Below, one piece after another: positions 52,918 to 60,828 of a stretch of DNA of 64,000 bases (position 1 is the first letter of the stretch; each line of letters starts with the position of its first letter). The position numbers and the translations under genes were made by a program. This stretch comes from Citrifermentans bemidjiense Bem (lineage in GTDB: Bacteria > Desulfobacterota > Desulfuromonadia > Geobacterales > Geobacteraceae). The DNA is taken from contig NC_011146.1 of assembly GCF_000020725.1 (NCBI RefSeq), positions 2,603,501 through 2,667,500 on the forward strand, given 5' to 3'. The notes beneath the pieces were generated by a model. It searched no databases. It saw nothing but the letters and a program-made list of their open reading frames with translations, and was not told where the DNA came from.

Positions 52918-54270
52918 TTAGTTCATTTCGCAGACGACGTTGCCGTTTCTGCCGATGGGGAGGTACTCGAACCCGGCCTCCTTCATGCGGGCAGGGTGGT
53001 AGAGGTTCCGGCCGTCGAAGATGATCGGGTTGATCAGGAGTTCCTTGATGCGGTCGAAATCGGGGTTTCTGTACTCGTTCCACTCGGTGATGATGACCAG
53101 CGCATCGGCCCCTCTCATCAGGTCGTACTTGTTCACGCTGTAGCTGATGCGGTCGCCGAAATGCTTCTTCGCCTCGTTCATCGCCTCAGGGTCGTGGGCG
53201 TGCACGCTGGCTCCCATTTCCAGAAGCCTGTTGATGATGGTGAGCGATGGGGCGTCCCTCATGTCGTCGGTGCGGGGCTTGAAGGAGAGCCCCCAGATGG
53301 CGAAACGCTTGCCCGCCAGAGGCTTGTCCCCGGCGCTTCCCAGCCGGCGCAGTATCTTGTCGGAGAGGATCGCCTTCTGCCGCTCGTTGGCGGTTTCTAC
53401 CGCTTTCAAGAGGACGAAGTCGTAGCTGCACTCGTCCGCCGTCTTCACCAGGGCCTTGACGTCCTTGGGGAAGCAGGAGCCGCCGTAGCCGACGCCGGGG
53501 AAGAGGAAGTCGTAACCGATGCGGGAGTCGGAGCCGATCCCTTCTCTGACCGCCATGACGTCCGCGCCCATCACCTCGCAGAGGTTTGCGATCTGGTTCA
53601 TGAACGTGATGCGGGTGGCGAGCATGGCGTTGGCGGCGTACTTGGTCATCTCGGCGCTTCTGATGTCCATCACCAGCAGGCGGTTAGACTTGCGCATGAA
53701 GGCCGAGTAGAGCTCCTTCATGATCTCGGCGGTCCTCACGTTGTCGGTACCGATGACGACGCGGTCGGGTTTCATGAAGTCGTCGATTGCCGCCCCTTCC
53801 TTTAAGAACTCGGGGTTGGACACCACGTCGAATTCTATATGCGTCCCGCGTTTGCCGAGCTCGTCGTTCACGGCAGCGCGCACCTTGTCGGCGGTCCCTA
53901 CGGGGACGGTGGACTTGTCGACGATGATCTTGAAGCTCTCCATGGCACGGCCGATGGAGCGGGCAACGGAGAGGACGTACTGCAGGTCGGCTGAGCCGTC
54001 GGCGCCGGGGGGGGTGCCGACTGCGATGAAGCAGACCAACGACTCCTTCACGGCCAGGTCGAGGTCGGTAGTGAAGTTAAGCCTCCCCTCCTCGCAGTTC
54101 CTTAAGACCATTTCCTTCAAGCCGGGCTCGTAAATGGGTATGACGCCGCGCTTCAGGCCGTCTATCTTATCTTTATCGACGTCGACGCAGATGACGTCGT
54201 TACCGCTTTCGGCAAAACAGGTGCCGGCTACGAGACCCACGTAGCCTGATCCGACCACACATACTTTCAT
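52918..54270 (-). CDS. ugd: UDP-glucose 6-dehydrogenase
   Basis: 450 residues: NAD-binding VVGSGYVGLVAGTCFAESG at the start, STVPVGTADKV near 120, and the catalytic Cys in FPGVGYGGSCFPKDVKAL near 258. The C-terminal UDP-binding domain holds the FAIWGLSFKPRTDDMRDAPS segment near 325. It oxidises UDP-glucose twice to UDP-glucuronate. GGAGGATGACGCAAC precedes the ATG. It is followed by uxs, giving a UDP-glucuronate/UDP-xylose supply route for exopolysaccharide or LPS. Confidence 0.96.
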   Translation of the reverse strand: MKVCVVGSGYVGLVAGTCFAESGNDVICVDVDKDKIDGLKRGVIPIYEPGLKEMVLRNCEEGRLNFTTDLDLAVKESLVCFIAVGTPPGADGSADLQYVLSVARSIGRAMESFKIIVDKSTVPVGTADKVRAAVNDELGKRGTHIEFDVVSNPEFLKEGAAIDDFMKPDRVVIGTDNVRTAEIMKELYSAFMRKSNRLLVMDIRSAEMTKYAANAMLATRITFMNQIANLCEVMGADVMAVREGIGSDSRIGYDFLFPGVGYGGSCFPKDVKALVKTADECSYDFVLLKAVETANERQKAILSDKILRRLGSAGDKPLAGKRFAIWGLSFKPRTDDMRDAPSLTIINRLLEMGASVHAHDPEAMNEAKKHFGDRISYSVNKYDLMRGADALVIITEWNEYRNPDFDRIKELLINPIIFDGRNLYHPARMKEAGFEYLPIGRNGNVVCEMN

Positions 54271-54331
54271 GTTGCGTCATCCTCCATGGAGATAAAAAAT
54301 TAGCGTTCTTATATAGCACACACCAGTGGGG

Positions 54332-55159
54332 TTACGCCAGAGTTTTCCCGGCCGAAAGTTCCCTGGTGAGGCAGGCAAACTCCTCCAGCGACAGGGTCTC
54401 GCCGCGCCTGCCGCCGTCGATGCCGCTTCTTGAGAGGGCTGCGGAAAGAAAGCCGTCGGCATCGTCGAAACCGGAGGAGCGCAACGAGTTAAGGAGGGTT
54501 TTCCTGCGTTGTAAAAACGCCCCTTTCACCACGCGGCGGAAAAGTTCCTCGTCACCTACCTCCACCCTCGGCCCGGACAGTGGGAGAAAACTCAGCACCG
54601 CCGAGTCGACCTTAGGGACCGGCCGGAAAGAGCCGGGCTTCACTATGAACTCCCGGCGGATGTCGAAGTGCAGCCTAAGAAGTACGGTGAGCGCGCCGTA
54701 TTCCTTGCAGGCGGGGGGGGCGGTCAGCCGGTCCCCCACCTCCTTTTGCAGCATGAGCACCAGCTTTTCGAAGAGCTCGCTGTGCTCCATGAAACGGAAA
54801 AGGACCTGCGACGAGATGTTGTAGGGGAGGTTCGCCGCCACCTTCCATTTCTTCCCTTCTGCGCGGGATCCGAGCAAAAGCGGGAGGTCGACCCTGAGGA
54901 TGTCGCCGTGGCCTATTTCCACGTTGGGATTGGTGGCAAACTCCGCCTTTAAAAGCGGCAAGAGCTCGCGGTCCCATTCCACGGCCAGAAACCTGGCGCC
55001 GCTTTCCGCCAGAAGCCGCGAGAGCGCGCCCCGCCCCGGTCCCACCTCGAGGATGCAGTCGTCTTTCGTGGGGGCGACGCAGGCGACGATGCGGGTCAGT
55101 ACGCTGTCGTCGACCAGGAAATTCTGGCCGAACTCCTTCTTGGCGCGGATCTTCTCCAT
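54332..55159 (-). CDS. rsmA: 16S rRNA dimethyladenosine transferase RsmA/KsgA
   Basis: 275 residues from ATG 55159: KKEFGQNFLVDDSVL at the start, the SAM motif EVGPGRGALSRLL near 37, and the catalytic NLPYNISSQVLF near 108, followed by the C-terminal helical domain. It dimethylates A1518 and A1519 of 16S rRNA. The ATG shares one base with the tsaD stop (TGATG), so the two are translationally coupled. The longer open frame into tsaD is not needed, since the family always begins near this Met. Confidence 0.95.
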   Translation of the reverse strand: MEKIRAKKEFGQNFLVDDSVLTRIVACVAPTKDDCILEVGPGRGALSRLLAESGARFLAVEWDRELLPLLKAEFATNPNVEIGHGDILRVDLPLLLGSRAEGKKWKVAANLPYNISSQVLFRFMEHSELFEKLVLMLQKEVGDRLTAPPACKEYGALTVLLRLHFDIRREFIVKPGSFRPVPKVDSAVLSFLPLSGPRVEVGDEELFRRVVKGAFLQRRKTLLNSLRSSGFDDADGFLSAALSRSGIDGGRRGETLSLEEFACLTRELSAGKTLA

Positions 55160-56187
55160 CAGCAATGCTCCTTCAGCCGTGCGGCCAGCTTGTCCAGGGG
55201 CCACACCGGAAGCGCGTCGAGATCGAAACCGCTCTTCATCCCGAGGCCCAGATAGTAGTCGCCGGGGACCGCTATCATCGCGGCGTTGTCTGCGCAAAGG
55301 GGGGGCGAGGGAATGGAAAGCTCCACCCCGTTCGCCGCGGCATACTCGCCCATGGAGCGGCGCAGCGCGCTGTTGCAGGCGACACCGCCGGCCACGACCA
55401 GCCTTTTTATCCCTGTGGCGGCGATGGCGGCCGCCGTCTTCTTGGTGAGCACCTCGCAGACCGCCGCCTGGAACGAGGCGGCGAGGTCGTTGATCCCCGC
55501 TTCCTTAGCCTCCGGGTGCTTGCCGACATGGGTCAACACCGCAGTCTTCAAGCCGGAGAAGCTGAAGTTGAAGGTCCCATCGTGCAAAAGCGGGCGCGGG
55601 AACTTGATCGCCCGCGGATCGCCCGACACGGCCAGCCGGTCGATGGCCACGCCCCCCGGGTAAGGGAGCCCGATCAGCTTCGCTACCTTATCGAAGGCCT
55701 CGCCGGCGGCGTCATCCACCGTCTGTCCCAGGGTCTGATAGCGCCCGATCCCGTCGACCCGGTACAGGTGCGAGTGCCCCCCGGAGACGGCGAGCGCGAT
55801 GAAGGGAAACTGCACCGGCGCCTCCAGGAAGACGGCCAAAAGGTGCCCCTCGATGTGGTTCACCCCAACAAGCGGGAGCGAGCGGCCGAAAGCGAGCCCC
55901 TTGGCGACGGAGATCCCCACCAGGAGCGCTCCGGCAAGGCCCGGCCCCTGGGTCACGGCGATCCCCTCGATCCGGTCGAGACCAACGCCAGCCTCGGCGA
56001 GCGCCTGTTCCACCACGAAGGAGACGGACTCCAGGTGCTTTCGGGATGCTATCTCGGGGACCACGCCGCCGTATTCGGCGTGGACGCTGATCTGAGAGGC
56101 GACGATGCTGGAGAGGACGGTGCGGCCGTCCTTGACCACAGCGGCTGCCGTTTCGTCGCAGGATGATTCCAAAGCAAGAACTAGCAT
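55159..56187 (-). CDS. tsaD: tRNA threonylcarbamoyladenosine synthase TsaD
   Basis: 342 residues from ATG 56187: LALESSCDETAAAV at the start, the metal-binding NHIEGH near 108, the nucleotide-binding LAVSGGHSHLYRV, and GVACNSALRRSM near 268. TsaD transfers the threonylcarbamoyl group to A37 of tRNAs reading ANN codons. A GTG at 56205 is an alternative start; the ATG gives the normal N-terminus but has no clear ribosome site, because the preceding bases are the T-tract of a terminator. It is coupled to rsmA. Confidence 0.94.
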   Translation of the reverse strand: MLVLALESSCDETAAAVVKDGRTVLSSIVASQISVHAEYGGVVPEIASRKHLESVSFVVEQALAEAGVGLDRIEGIAVTQGPGLAGALLVGISVAKGLAFGRSLPLVGVNHIEGHLLAVFLEAPVQFPFIALAVSGGHSHLYRVDGIGRYQTLGQTVDDAAGEAFDKVAKLIGLPYPGGVAIDRLAVSGDPRAIKFPRPLLHDGTFNFSFSGLKTAVLTHVGKHPEAKEAGINDLAASFQAAVCEVLTKKTAAAIAATGIKRLVVAGGVACNSALRRSMGEYAAANGVELSIPSPPLCADNAAMIAVPGDYYLGLGMKSGFDLDALPVWPLDKLAARLKEHC

Positions 56188-56220
56188 AAAAAATAGAGAG
56201 GGCACTGGACGTGCCCCCCC
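56188..56220 (-). terminator. Terminator between phoH and tsaD, abutting the tsaD start
   Basis: GGGCAC pairs with GTGCCC around GTCCA, extended by flanking G and C residues, and is followed by TCTCTATTTTTT on the minus strand. The T-run ends exactly at the tsaD ATG. It should end the phoH transcript. Confidence 0.7.
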
Positions 56221-56264
56221 TTTGTTCTCCTGATGTGAGGTGTTGCCGGTGTGAGCCGGTAGGG

Positions 56265-57587
56265 TTAGAGCAGGTTCGCGGCAAGCTCCGCGAGCTCGCT
56301 TCGCTCCCCTTTGGTCATGGTGACGTGACCCGAGATGGCCTGCTCCTTGAGCCGCTCCACCACGTAGGTCAAGCCGTTACTTTCCGCGTCCACGTACGGG
56401 TTGTCGATCTGGTACGGGTCCCCGGTGAGGACGATCTTGGTCCCCTCGCCGGCGCGGGTCACGATGGTCTTGATCTCGTGCGGGGTGAGGTTCTGCGCCT
56501 CGTCGACGATCATGTACTGGTTCGGAATCGAGCGCCCCCTGATGTAGGTGAGCGGCTCGATCTCGAGGATCCCCATCGCCATCAGCTCCTTGTACCCCTT
56601 GTTGTGCTGGCGCTTCTCGCCCTCGTGCCCGCTCAAAAGAAGCTCGACGTTGTCGAAGATCGGCTGCATCCAGGGGGTGAGCTTCTCCTCGATGTCGCCG
56701 GGGAGAAAGCCCAGGTCGCGCCCCATCGGGAACACCGGGCGCGAAACCAGGAGCCGGTTGTAGACGTTCTCCTCCGCGGTCTTCTGCAGCCCCGCGGCGA
56801 TGGCGAGGAGGGTCTTGCCGGTACCCGCCTTCCCCACCAGCGTCACGATCTTGATGTTGTCGTCCAAAAGAGCGTCGAGCGCAAAGGACTGCTCCAGGTT
56901 CCTCGGGAATACGCTCCAGACCCCTTCCTTGTCCAGTTTCCCCAGCGGCACGATGCGGTGGGAAACCCGGTCGAAGCGGCCGATGGCGCTGTGCGAGGGA
57001 TTTCCCGCCTGGGCCAGTAGGACGTATTCGTTAGGCTGCAGCTCCAGCTCGGTGTCCAGCCAACCCTGGCTGTAGAAGCGGTCGACCACTTCGGCCCCGA
57101 CCTCCAGGCTCACGAAACCGTCGAACAGGTCGTCGATGGCCACCTTGTCCGACTCGTAGTCCTGCGCATCGAGCCCGAGCGCGTCGGCCTTGATGCGGAG
57201 GTTGGTGTCCTTGGTCACCAGGATGACCGGCATCTCGCTTTGGGATTCCATCAGGTCGACGGCGACCGCCAGGATGCGGTTGTCGCCACGCTCCTCGCGC
57301 AGCTCCGGCGGGAGCCTCTTCATCACCTTCTCTTCGTAGATCTCGATCTTGAGCGTACCGCCGCTCTCCAGAGCGAGCCCCTGCGAGAGCGACCCTTCCT
57401 TCCTGAAGGCGTCCATGAGGCGGGAAACCTGCCTGGCGTTGCGGCCGGTCTCGTTCATGTCCTTCTTGAACCGGTCAATCTCCTCGATCACCGTTATGGG
57501 CACGACGATGGAGTTGTCCTCGAACTTGGTGAGAGCCTGCGGGTCGTACAGAAGAACGTTGGTGTCCAGCACGTAGATTTTCTTCAC
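56265..57587 (-). CDS. phoH: PhoH-family ATPase with N-terminal PIN domain
   Basis: 440 residues from GTG 57587, which has GGGGGGGGAT ahead; the nearby ATG is out of frame. Residues 1-140 are a PIN nuclease domain with acidic residues in VLDTNVLLYDP and DNRILAVAVDLM. Residues about 230-440 are the PhoH P-loop ATPase (Walker A VGKAGTGKTLLA, Walker B MIVDEAQNLTPHE, TGDPYQIDNPYVD). This PIN-PhoH plan is the PhoH2 type, reported as an RNA helicase/ribonuclease; phosphate control is not implied. It has its own terminator before tsaD. Confidence 0.92.
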   Translation of the reverse strand: MKKIYVLDTNVLLYDPQALTKFEDNSIVVPITVIEEIDRFKKDMNETGRNARQVSRLMDAFRKEGSLSQGLALESGGTLKIEIYEEKVMKRLPPELREERGDNRILAVAVDLMESQSEMPVILVTKDTNLRIKADALGLDAQDYESDKVAIDDLFDGFVSLEVGAEVVDRFYSQGWLDTELELQPNEYVLLAQAGNPSHSAIGRFDRVSHRIVPLGKLDKEGVWSVFPRNLEQSFALDALLDDNIKIVTLVGKAGTGKTLLAIAAGLQKTAEENVYNRLLVSRPVFPMGRDLGFLPGDIEEKLTPWMQPIFDNVELLLSGHEGEKRQHNKGYKELMAMGILEIEPLTYIRGRSIPNQYMIVDEAQNLTPHEIKTIVTRAGEGTKIVLTGDPYQIDNPYVDAESNGLTYVVERLKEQAISGHVTMTKGERSELAELAANLL

Positions 57588-57733
57588 ATCCCCCCCCTGC
57601 GCTGCATCATGATGAACAGTCGGTTTATCCCGATCAATAACCGCTAAGTTTGAGCTTTTCGTAGGATCAATCCCCTTCCCGGCTTGCGCCGCTTTCGTAG
57701 AGTTGGTGAGTATCCCTGCAGTTGAGGCGCGGA

Positions 57734-58876
57734 CTAGCCGCGCGCCGCTATCTCGTGCAGGGCTTTGAGGAAAAAGTCTATGTCAGCCTCTGTGTTAAAG
57801 AACCCGGGACTGACCCTGACCGTTCCGGTCGGGTAGGTCCCGATGCTGCGGTGCGTGTCCGGGGCGCAGTGGAGCCCGGCTCGGACGCTTATGTCGTAAT
57901 CGGAATCGAGAAGGAAGCTGAGCGCCGCCGGATCGTGCCCTGCCGCGTTGAAGGAAACCGCGGCGCCCCGCGCCCCCTCCAGCGGCCCGTAGACCTCGAC
58001 GTGAGGCGTGGCTCGCAGCCCTTCCAAAAGCTGGTTGACCAGTAGCTCTTCCTTGGCCCGGATCACATCGATCCCGGTAGTGAGTACGAATTCGACCCCC
58101 GCCTTAAGGCCGGCGATGGCAGGGGTGTTGATGGTGCCGCTCTCCAGCCGCTCGGGGAGTTGGTCGGGCTGCTCGGGGCTACTTGCGCTTCCTCCGGTCC
58201 CTCCCACCAGCAGCGGTTCCAGGTTGAGCCCCTCCGCAATGGTGAGGACGCCGGTGCCGGGAGGTCCATAGAGCCCCTTGTGCCCAGGTGCGGCGAGGAG
58301 GTCGATGCCGGTCCGCTCCGCCTCAATGGGGAAAAAGCCGGCGCTTTGCGCCGCGTCCACCAGAAAAACCGCGCCATTTTGCCGCGCCACCCGCGCAATC
58401 GCCTCGATCGGCTGCACCGCTCCGGTCACGTTCGAGCAGTGCGCCAGCGCCACGAGCCTCGTGCCGGGGCGCATCGCCCGCTCTATCTCCCGCTCCGACA
58501 CTACCCCGAAGCGGTCCGAGGGGACGTAGGTAACTTCGACGCCGCGGCTTGCCGCCAAGTGCAGCGGACGCAGCAGCGCGTTGTGCTCGACGCGGGTGGA
58601 TACCACATGGTCGCCCGGCTTCAAAAGCCCGTTGACCGCGATGTTGATGGATTCCGTTGCGCTGTGGGTGAAGATCAGGCGGGATGAGTCCGAGACGCCG
58701 AAAAAACGCGCCAGGGCCGACCTGGCTTCGTAGACAATGCGGGCTGCAGCGAGGGACTGCCGGTACCCCCCCCTTCCAGGCGCTACCCCGACTTCCCGCA
58801 GGGCGGCGTCCATGGCCAGGTAGACCGTTTCCGGTTTAGGGAATGAGGTCGCGGCGTTATCAAGGAAGACGGGCAT
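57734..58876 (-). CDS. Class V aminotransferase, cysteine desulfurase family
   Basis: 380 residues from ATG 58876, giving the normal start MPVFLDNAATSFPKP; a TTG 36 bases upstream is less likely. PLP-enzyme landmarks are FTHSATESINIAV, ALAHCSNVTGAVQPI, VDAAQSAGFFPIEA and the PLP lysine in AAPGHKGLYGPPGTG. The C-terminal active-site loop reads VRAGLHCAPDTHRSIG with the catalytic Cys. It fits the SufS-like subgroup that mobilises sulfur or selenium from cysteine or selenocysteine. It could feed Fe-S, Moco-sulfuration or Sec pathways, but no partner genes are adjacent. Confidence 0.88.
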   Translation of the reverse strand: MPVFLDNAATSFPKPETVYLAMDAALREVGVAPGRGGYRQSLAAARIVYEARSALARFFGVSDSSRLIFTHSATESINIAVNGLLKPGDHVVSTRVEHNALLRPLHLAASRGVEVTYVPSDRFGVVSEREIERAMRPGTRLVALAHCSNVTGAVQPIEAIARVARQNGAVFLVDAAQSAGFFPIEAERTGIDLLAAPGHKGLYGPPGTGVLTIAEGLNLEPLLVGGTGGSASSPEQPDQLPERLESGTINTPAIAGLKAGVEFVLTTGIDVIRAKEELLVNQLLEGLRATPHVEVYGPLEGARGAAVSFNAAGHDPAALSFLLDSDYDISVRAGLHCAPDTHRSIGTYPTGTVRVSPGFFNTEADIDFFLKALHEIAARG

Positions 58877-58929
58877 AGGGTATCTACTAGCATTTTGAGG
58901 GTCGTTTGGCAACCGCTTTCATGAACCTT

Positions 58930-59970
58930 TCAGGGGACCAGCGGCACCGGTTTCAGATCGGAAATCTTCAGCTCGGCCAGCAGCCGTTCGGTGAGCAGGT
59001 TCTCCAGCTCATGAATGGCCTGCTCCGAGTTGTCGCTCAAGTCGATCTTGCCGCCGGCCATCATGCCGTGGCCGCCTGCAGCGCCGATACCGGCGACCAG
59101 CTTGCGGATCAATTCGCCGGCGTTTATCTCCTCGTTCGAGGTCCTGATGGAGAGAACGAGTTCGGCGCTGTAGTGCCCGAGGCAAAGCACCGTATCGGTC
59201 CCTTCCAGCCGCACCAGGAGGTCGGCTAGCTCGGCCACCACCTCGGGGAACTGAATCCCCTTGAGCGACGCCACCAGCACCTTGCCGTAGAGCGCCGCGT
59301 GCTCCAGCGCGTTATGCAGCGAGATGAAGTATTCGCGGGGAAGGCTTGGGCGGGTGATGCTGTTTAAAAGGGTCTTGTTGGCCAGCGGGAAAAGATCCAG
59401 GTAGGCGTCCCGGTCCGCCCTTCTCGCCTCACGCCCCAGGTCCTGCGTCTCGGATTTGATGGCGTAGAAGAGCGCTGTGGCCATCTTGGTCCCGATCGAC
59501 ACCCCCTGCACCTTCAGGTACTCGAAAAGAATGGTCGCCGTGGTCCCGTAATCGGGGCGGATATCGACCCACCGGCAGGCGGCACTGGATTCACGCATGG
59601 GATGGTGGTCGATGACGATGTCGGTGCGCATCCCTGCGGGGAGGGAGTTGTTCCCGGTGCCGGGTTGCGTGTCCAGCAGGCAGACAACCTGGAAACATTT
59701 GAGGTCGATGAGGGGCAGCGGGGTGAGCGGAATCTGGAGCAGTTTCGCCATGGCGAGGTTTTCGCTTCTGCCGATCATGCCGGAGAAGGCGATCACCGCC
59801 TCGCGGTTCAGCTTCACCGCAAAAAAGTGCCGCAACGCCATGGCTGAGGCGAGCGAATCGGGGTCGGGGTTGTCGTGCACCACTATCAGGATGCGCCCCC
59901 GGCCGCTGACCCAGGTCAGCAGAGAGTCGGTATAGGCCAAAAGGTCGGGCGGCTTCGTACTGGTTTCCAT
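58930..59970 (-). CDS. DHH/DHHA1 family phosphoesterase
   Basis: 346 residues with the DHH motifs HDNPDPDSLASAMAL near 33, LDTQPGTGNNS near 100 and VIDHHPMRES near 118, and the C-terminal DHHA1 substrate domain with AGGHGMMAGGKI near 300. Such enzymes use two Mn ions to cleave short oligonucleotides, pAp or cyclic dinucleotides (NrnA/GdpP class). The choice among these is open. GGGGGTGCCAT precedes the ATG. A second DHH domain occurs in the tRNA nucleotidyltransferase fusion 0.9 kb upstream. Confidence 0.88.
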   Translation of the reverse strand: METSTKPPDLLAYTDSLLTWVSGRGRILIVVHDNPDPDSLASAMALRHFFAVKLNREAVIAFSGMIGRSENLAMAKLLQIPLTPLPLIDLKCFQVVCLLDTQPGTGNNSLPAGMRTDIVIDHHPMRESSAACRWVDIRPDYGTTATILFEYLKVQGVSIGTKMATALFYAIKSETQDLGREARRADRDAYLDLFPLANKTLLNSITRPSLPREYFISLHNALEHAALYGKVLVASLKGIQFPEVVAELADLLVRLEGTDTVLCLGHYSAELVLSIRTSNEEINAGELIRKLVAGIGAAGGHGMMAGGKIDLSDNSEQAIHELENLLTERLLAELKISDLKPVPLVP

Positions 59971-60120
59971 ATGGCACCCCCGTTTTCTAAGCTCAAAAAC
60001 TTGTGAAGTCTATACCAGGGGCGGCGCTAAGGCAAGAAAACGGCTTGGTTGAGACGGTGGCAAAAGCGGCAGTGGAGCTTGGGAACCAGGGGGGGCTCCC
60101 CTGCCTGCCTCGGGCGCATT

Positions 60121-60150
60121 AAAAAAGGGGCGCATGGAGCGCCCCTTTTT
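60121..60150. terminator. Bidirectional intrinsic terminator
   Basis: GGGGCGC pairs with GCGCCCC around a short loop, with A6 before and T5 after. It ends the minus-strand gene at 60177. Confidence 0.9.
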
Positions 60151-60176
60151 CGGTGGTCATATAAATTCAGCTTTGG

Positions 60177-60560
60177 TTAGAACTTGCCGCGGATCAGTTC
60201 GGCGACGGCGACCAGCGTGGTCTGCCCCTTCACGTTTCCTTCGCGGAACTCAGGCTTTATGGTCGGGATGGCAAATTTCACCTTGCCGTTTTCTATTTCA
60301 GCGAACGACCTGGAAGTGGTTAGCACCCCGTAGGCGGCGCCGACCAAGACGCCACTGGCGGCGCCGTAGGCGATGTAGTCGAGATGGTCAGCGGGCTTTT
60401 TGGCGAAGACCACGAGCGCGGCGCCGACCAAGCCACCGGCGAGACCGCCGTACATTGAGTCTTCAAAGACCGTCTTGAAAGCGTTTTCGGCGGCTAGGCA
60501 GGGAGTTGCCATGAAAACTAGCGTGAGGACGACAGCAATGCAACGCTTCAATTTGTTCAT
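60177..60560 (-). CDS. Small exported protein with Gly-zipper helices
   Basis: 127 residues from ATG 60560, with AGGAGC upstream. A signal peptide covers about 1-24 (LKRCIAVVLTLVFMATPCLAAE). Next comes a Gly/Ala-rich segment (about 35-50, YGGLAGGLVGAALVVFA) and another near 62-78 (YGAASGVLVGAAYGVL), which look like glycine-zipper membrane-associating helices. The C-terminus is a basic strand region (VKFAIPTIKPEF). No named family recognised; an outer- or inner-membrane-associated stress protein is possible. Single gene, terminated on its own. Confidence 0.65.
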   Translation of the reverse strand: MNKLKRCIAVVLTLVFMATPCLAAENAFKTVFEDSMYGGLAGGLVGAALVVFAKKPADHLDYIAYGAASGVLVGAAYGVLTTSRSFAEIENGKVKFAIPTIKPEFREGNVKGQTTLVAVAELIRGKF

Positions 60561-60828
60561 AGAATCACGCTCCTGTGTGTGCAAGTTCAGTCGGATTAAA
60601 GCAAACACGGGGCCAATACGGGCTACTCAAGATGCCAAGCGGGGTTAAGTTGCTGTTATCTGGTGGGAAAAAAATTAGAACGGCATGAAAGGGATATTAA
60701 TTAGCAGCAGGGTGGAATATCGCTAATGTGCCCTAATCGCAACACCTTGCGGGCGCTGTTCGGTCAAAACGGTTACAAAACGGCCACTTGGCCAAATAAC
60801 GTGAAAAAGCGGTACTGTGGCAAAAAAG

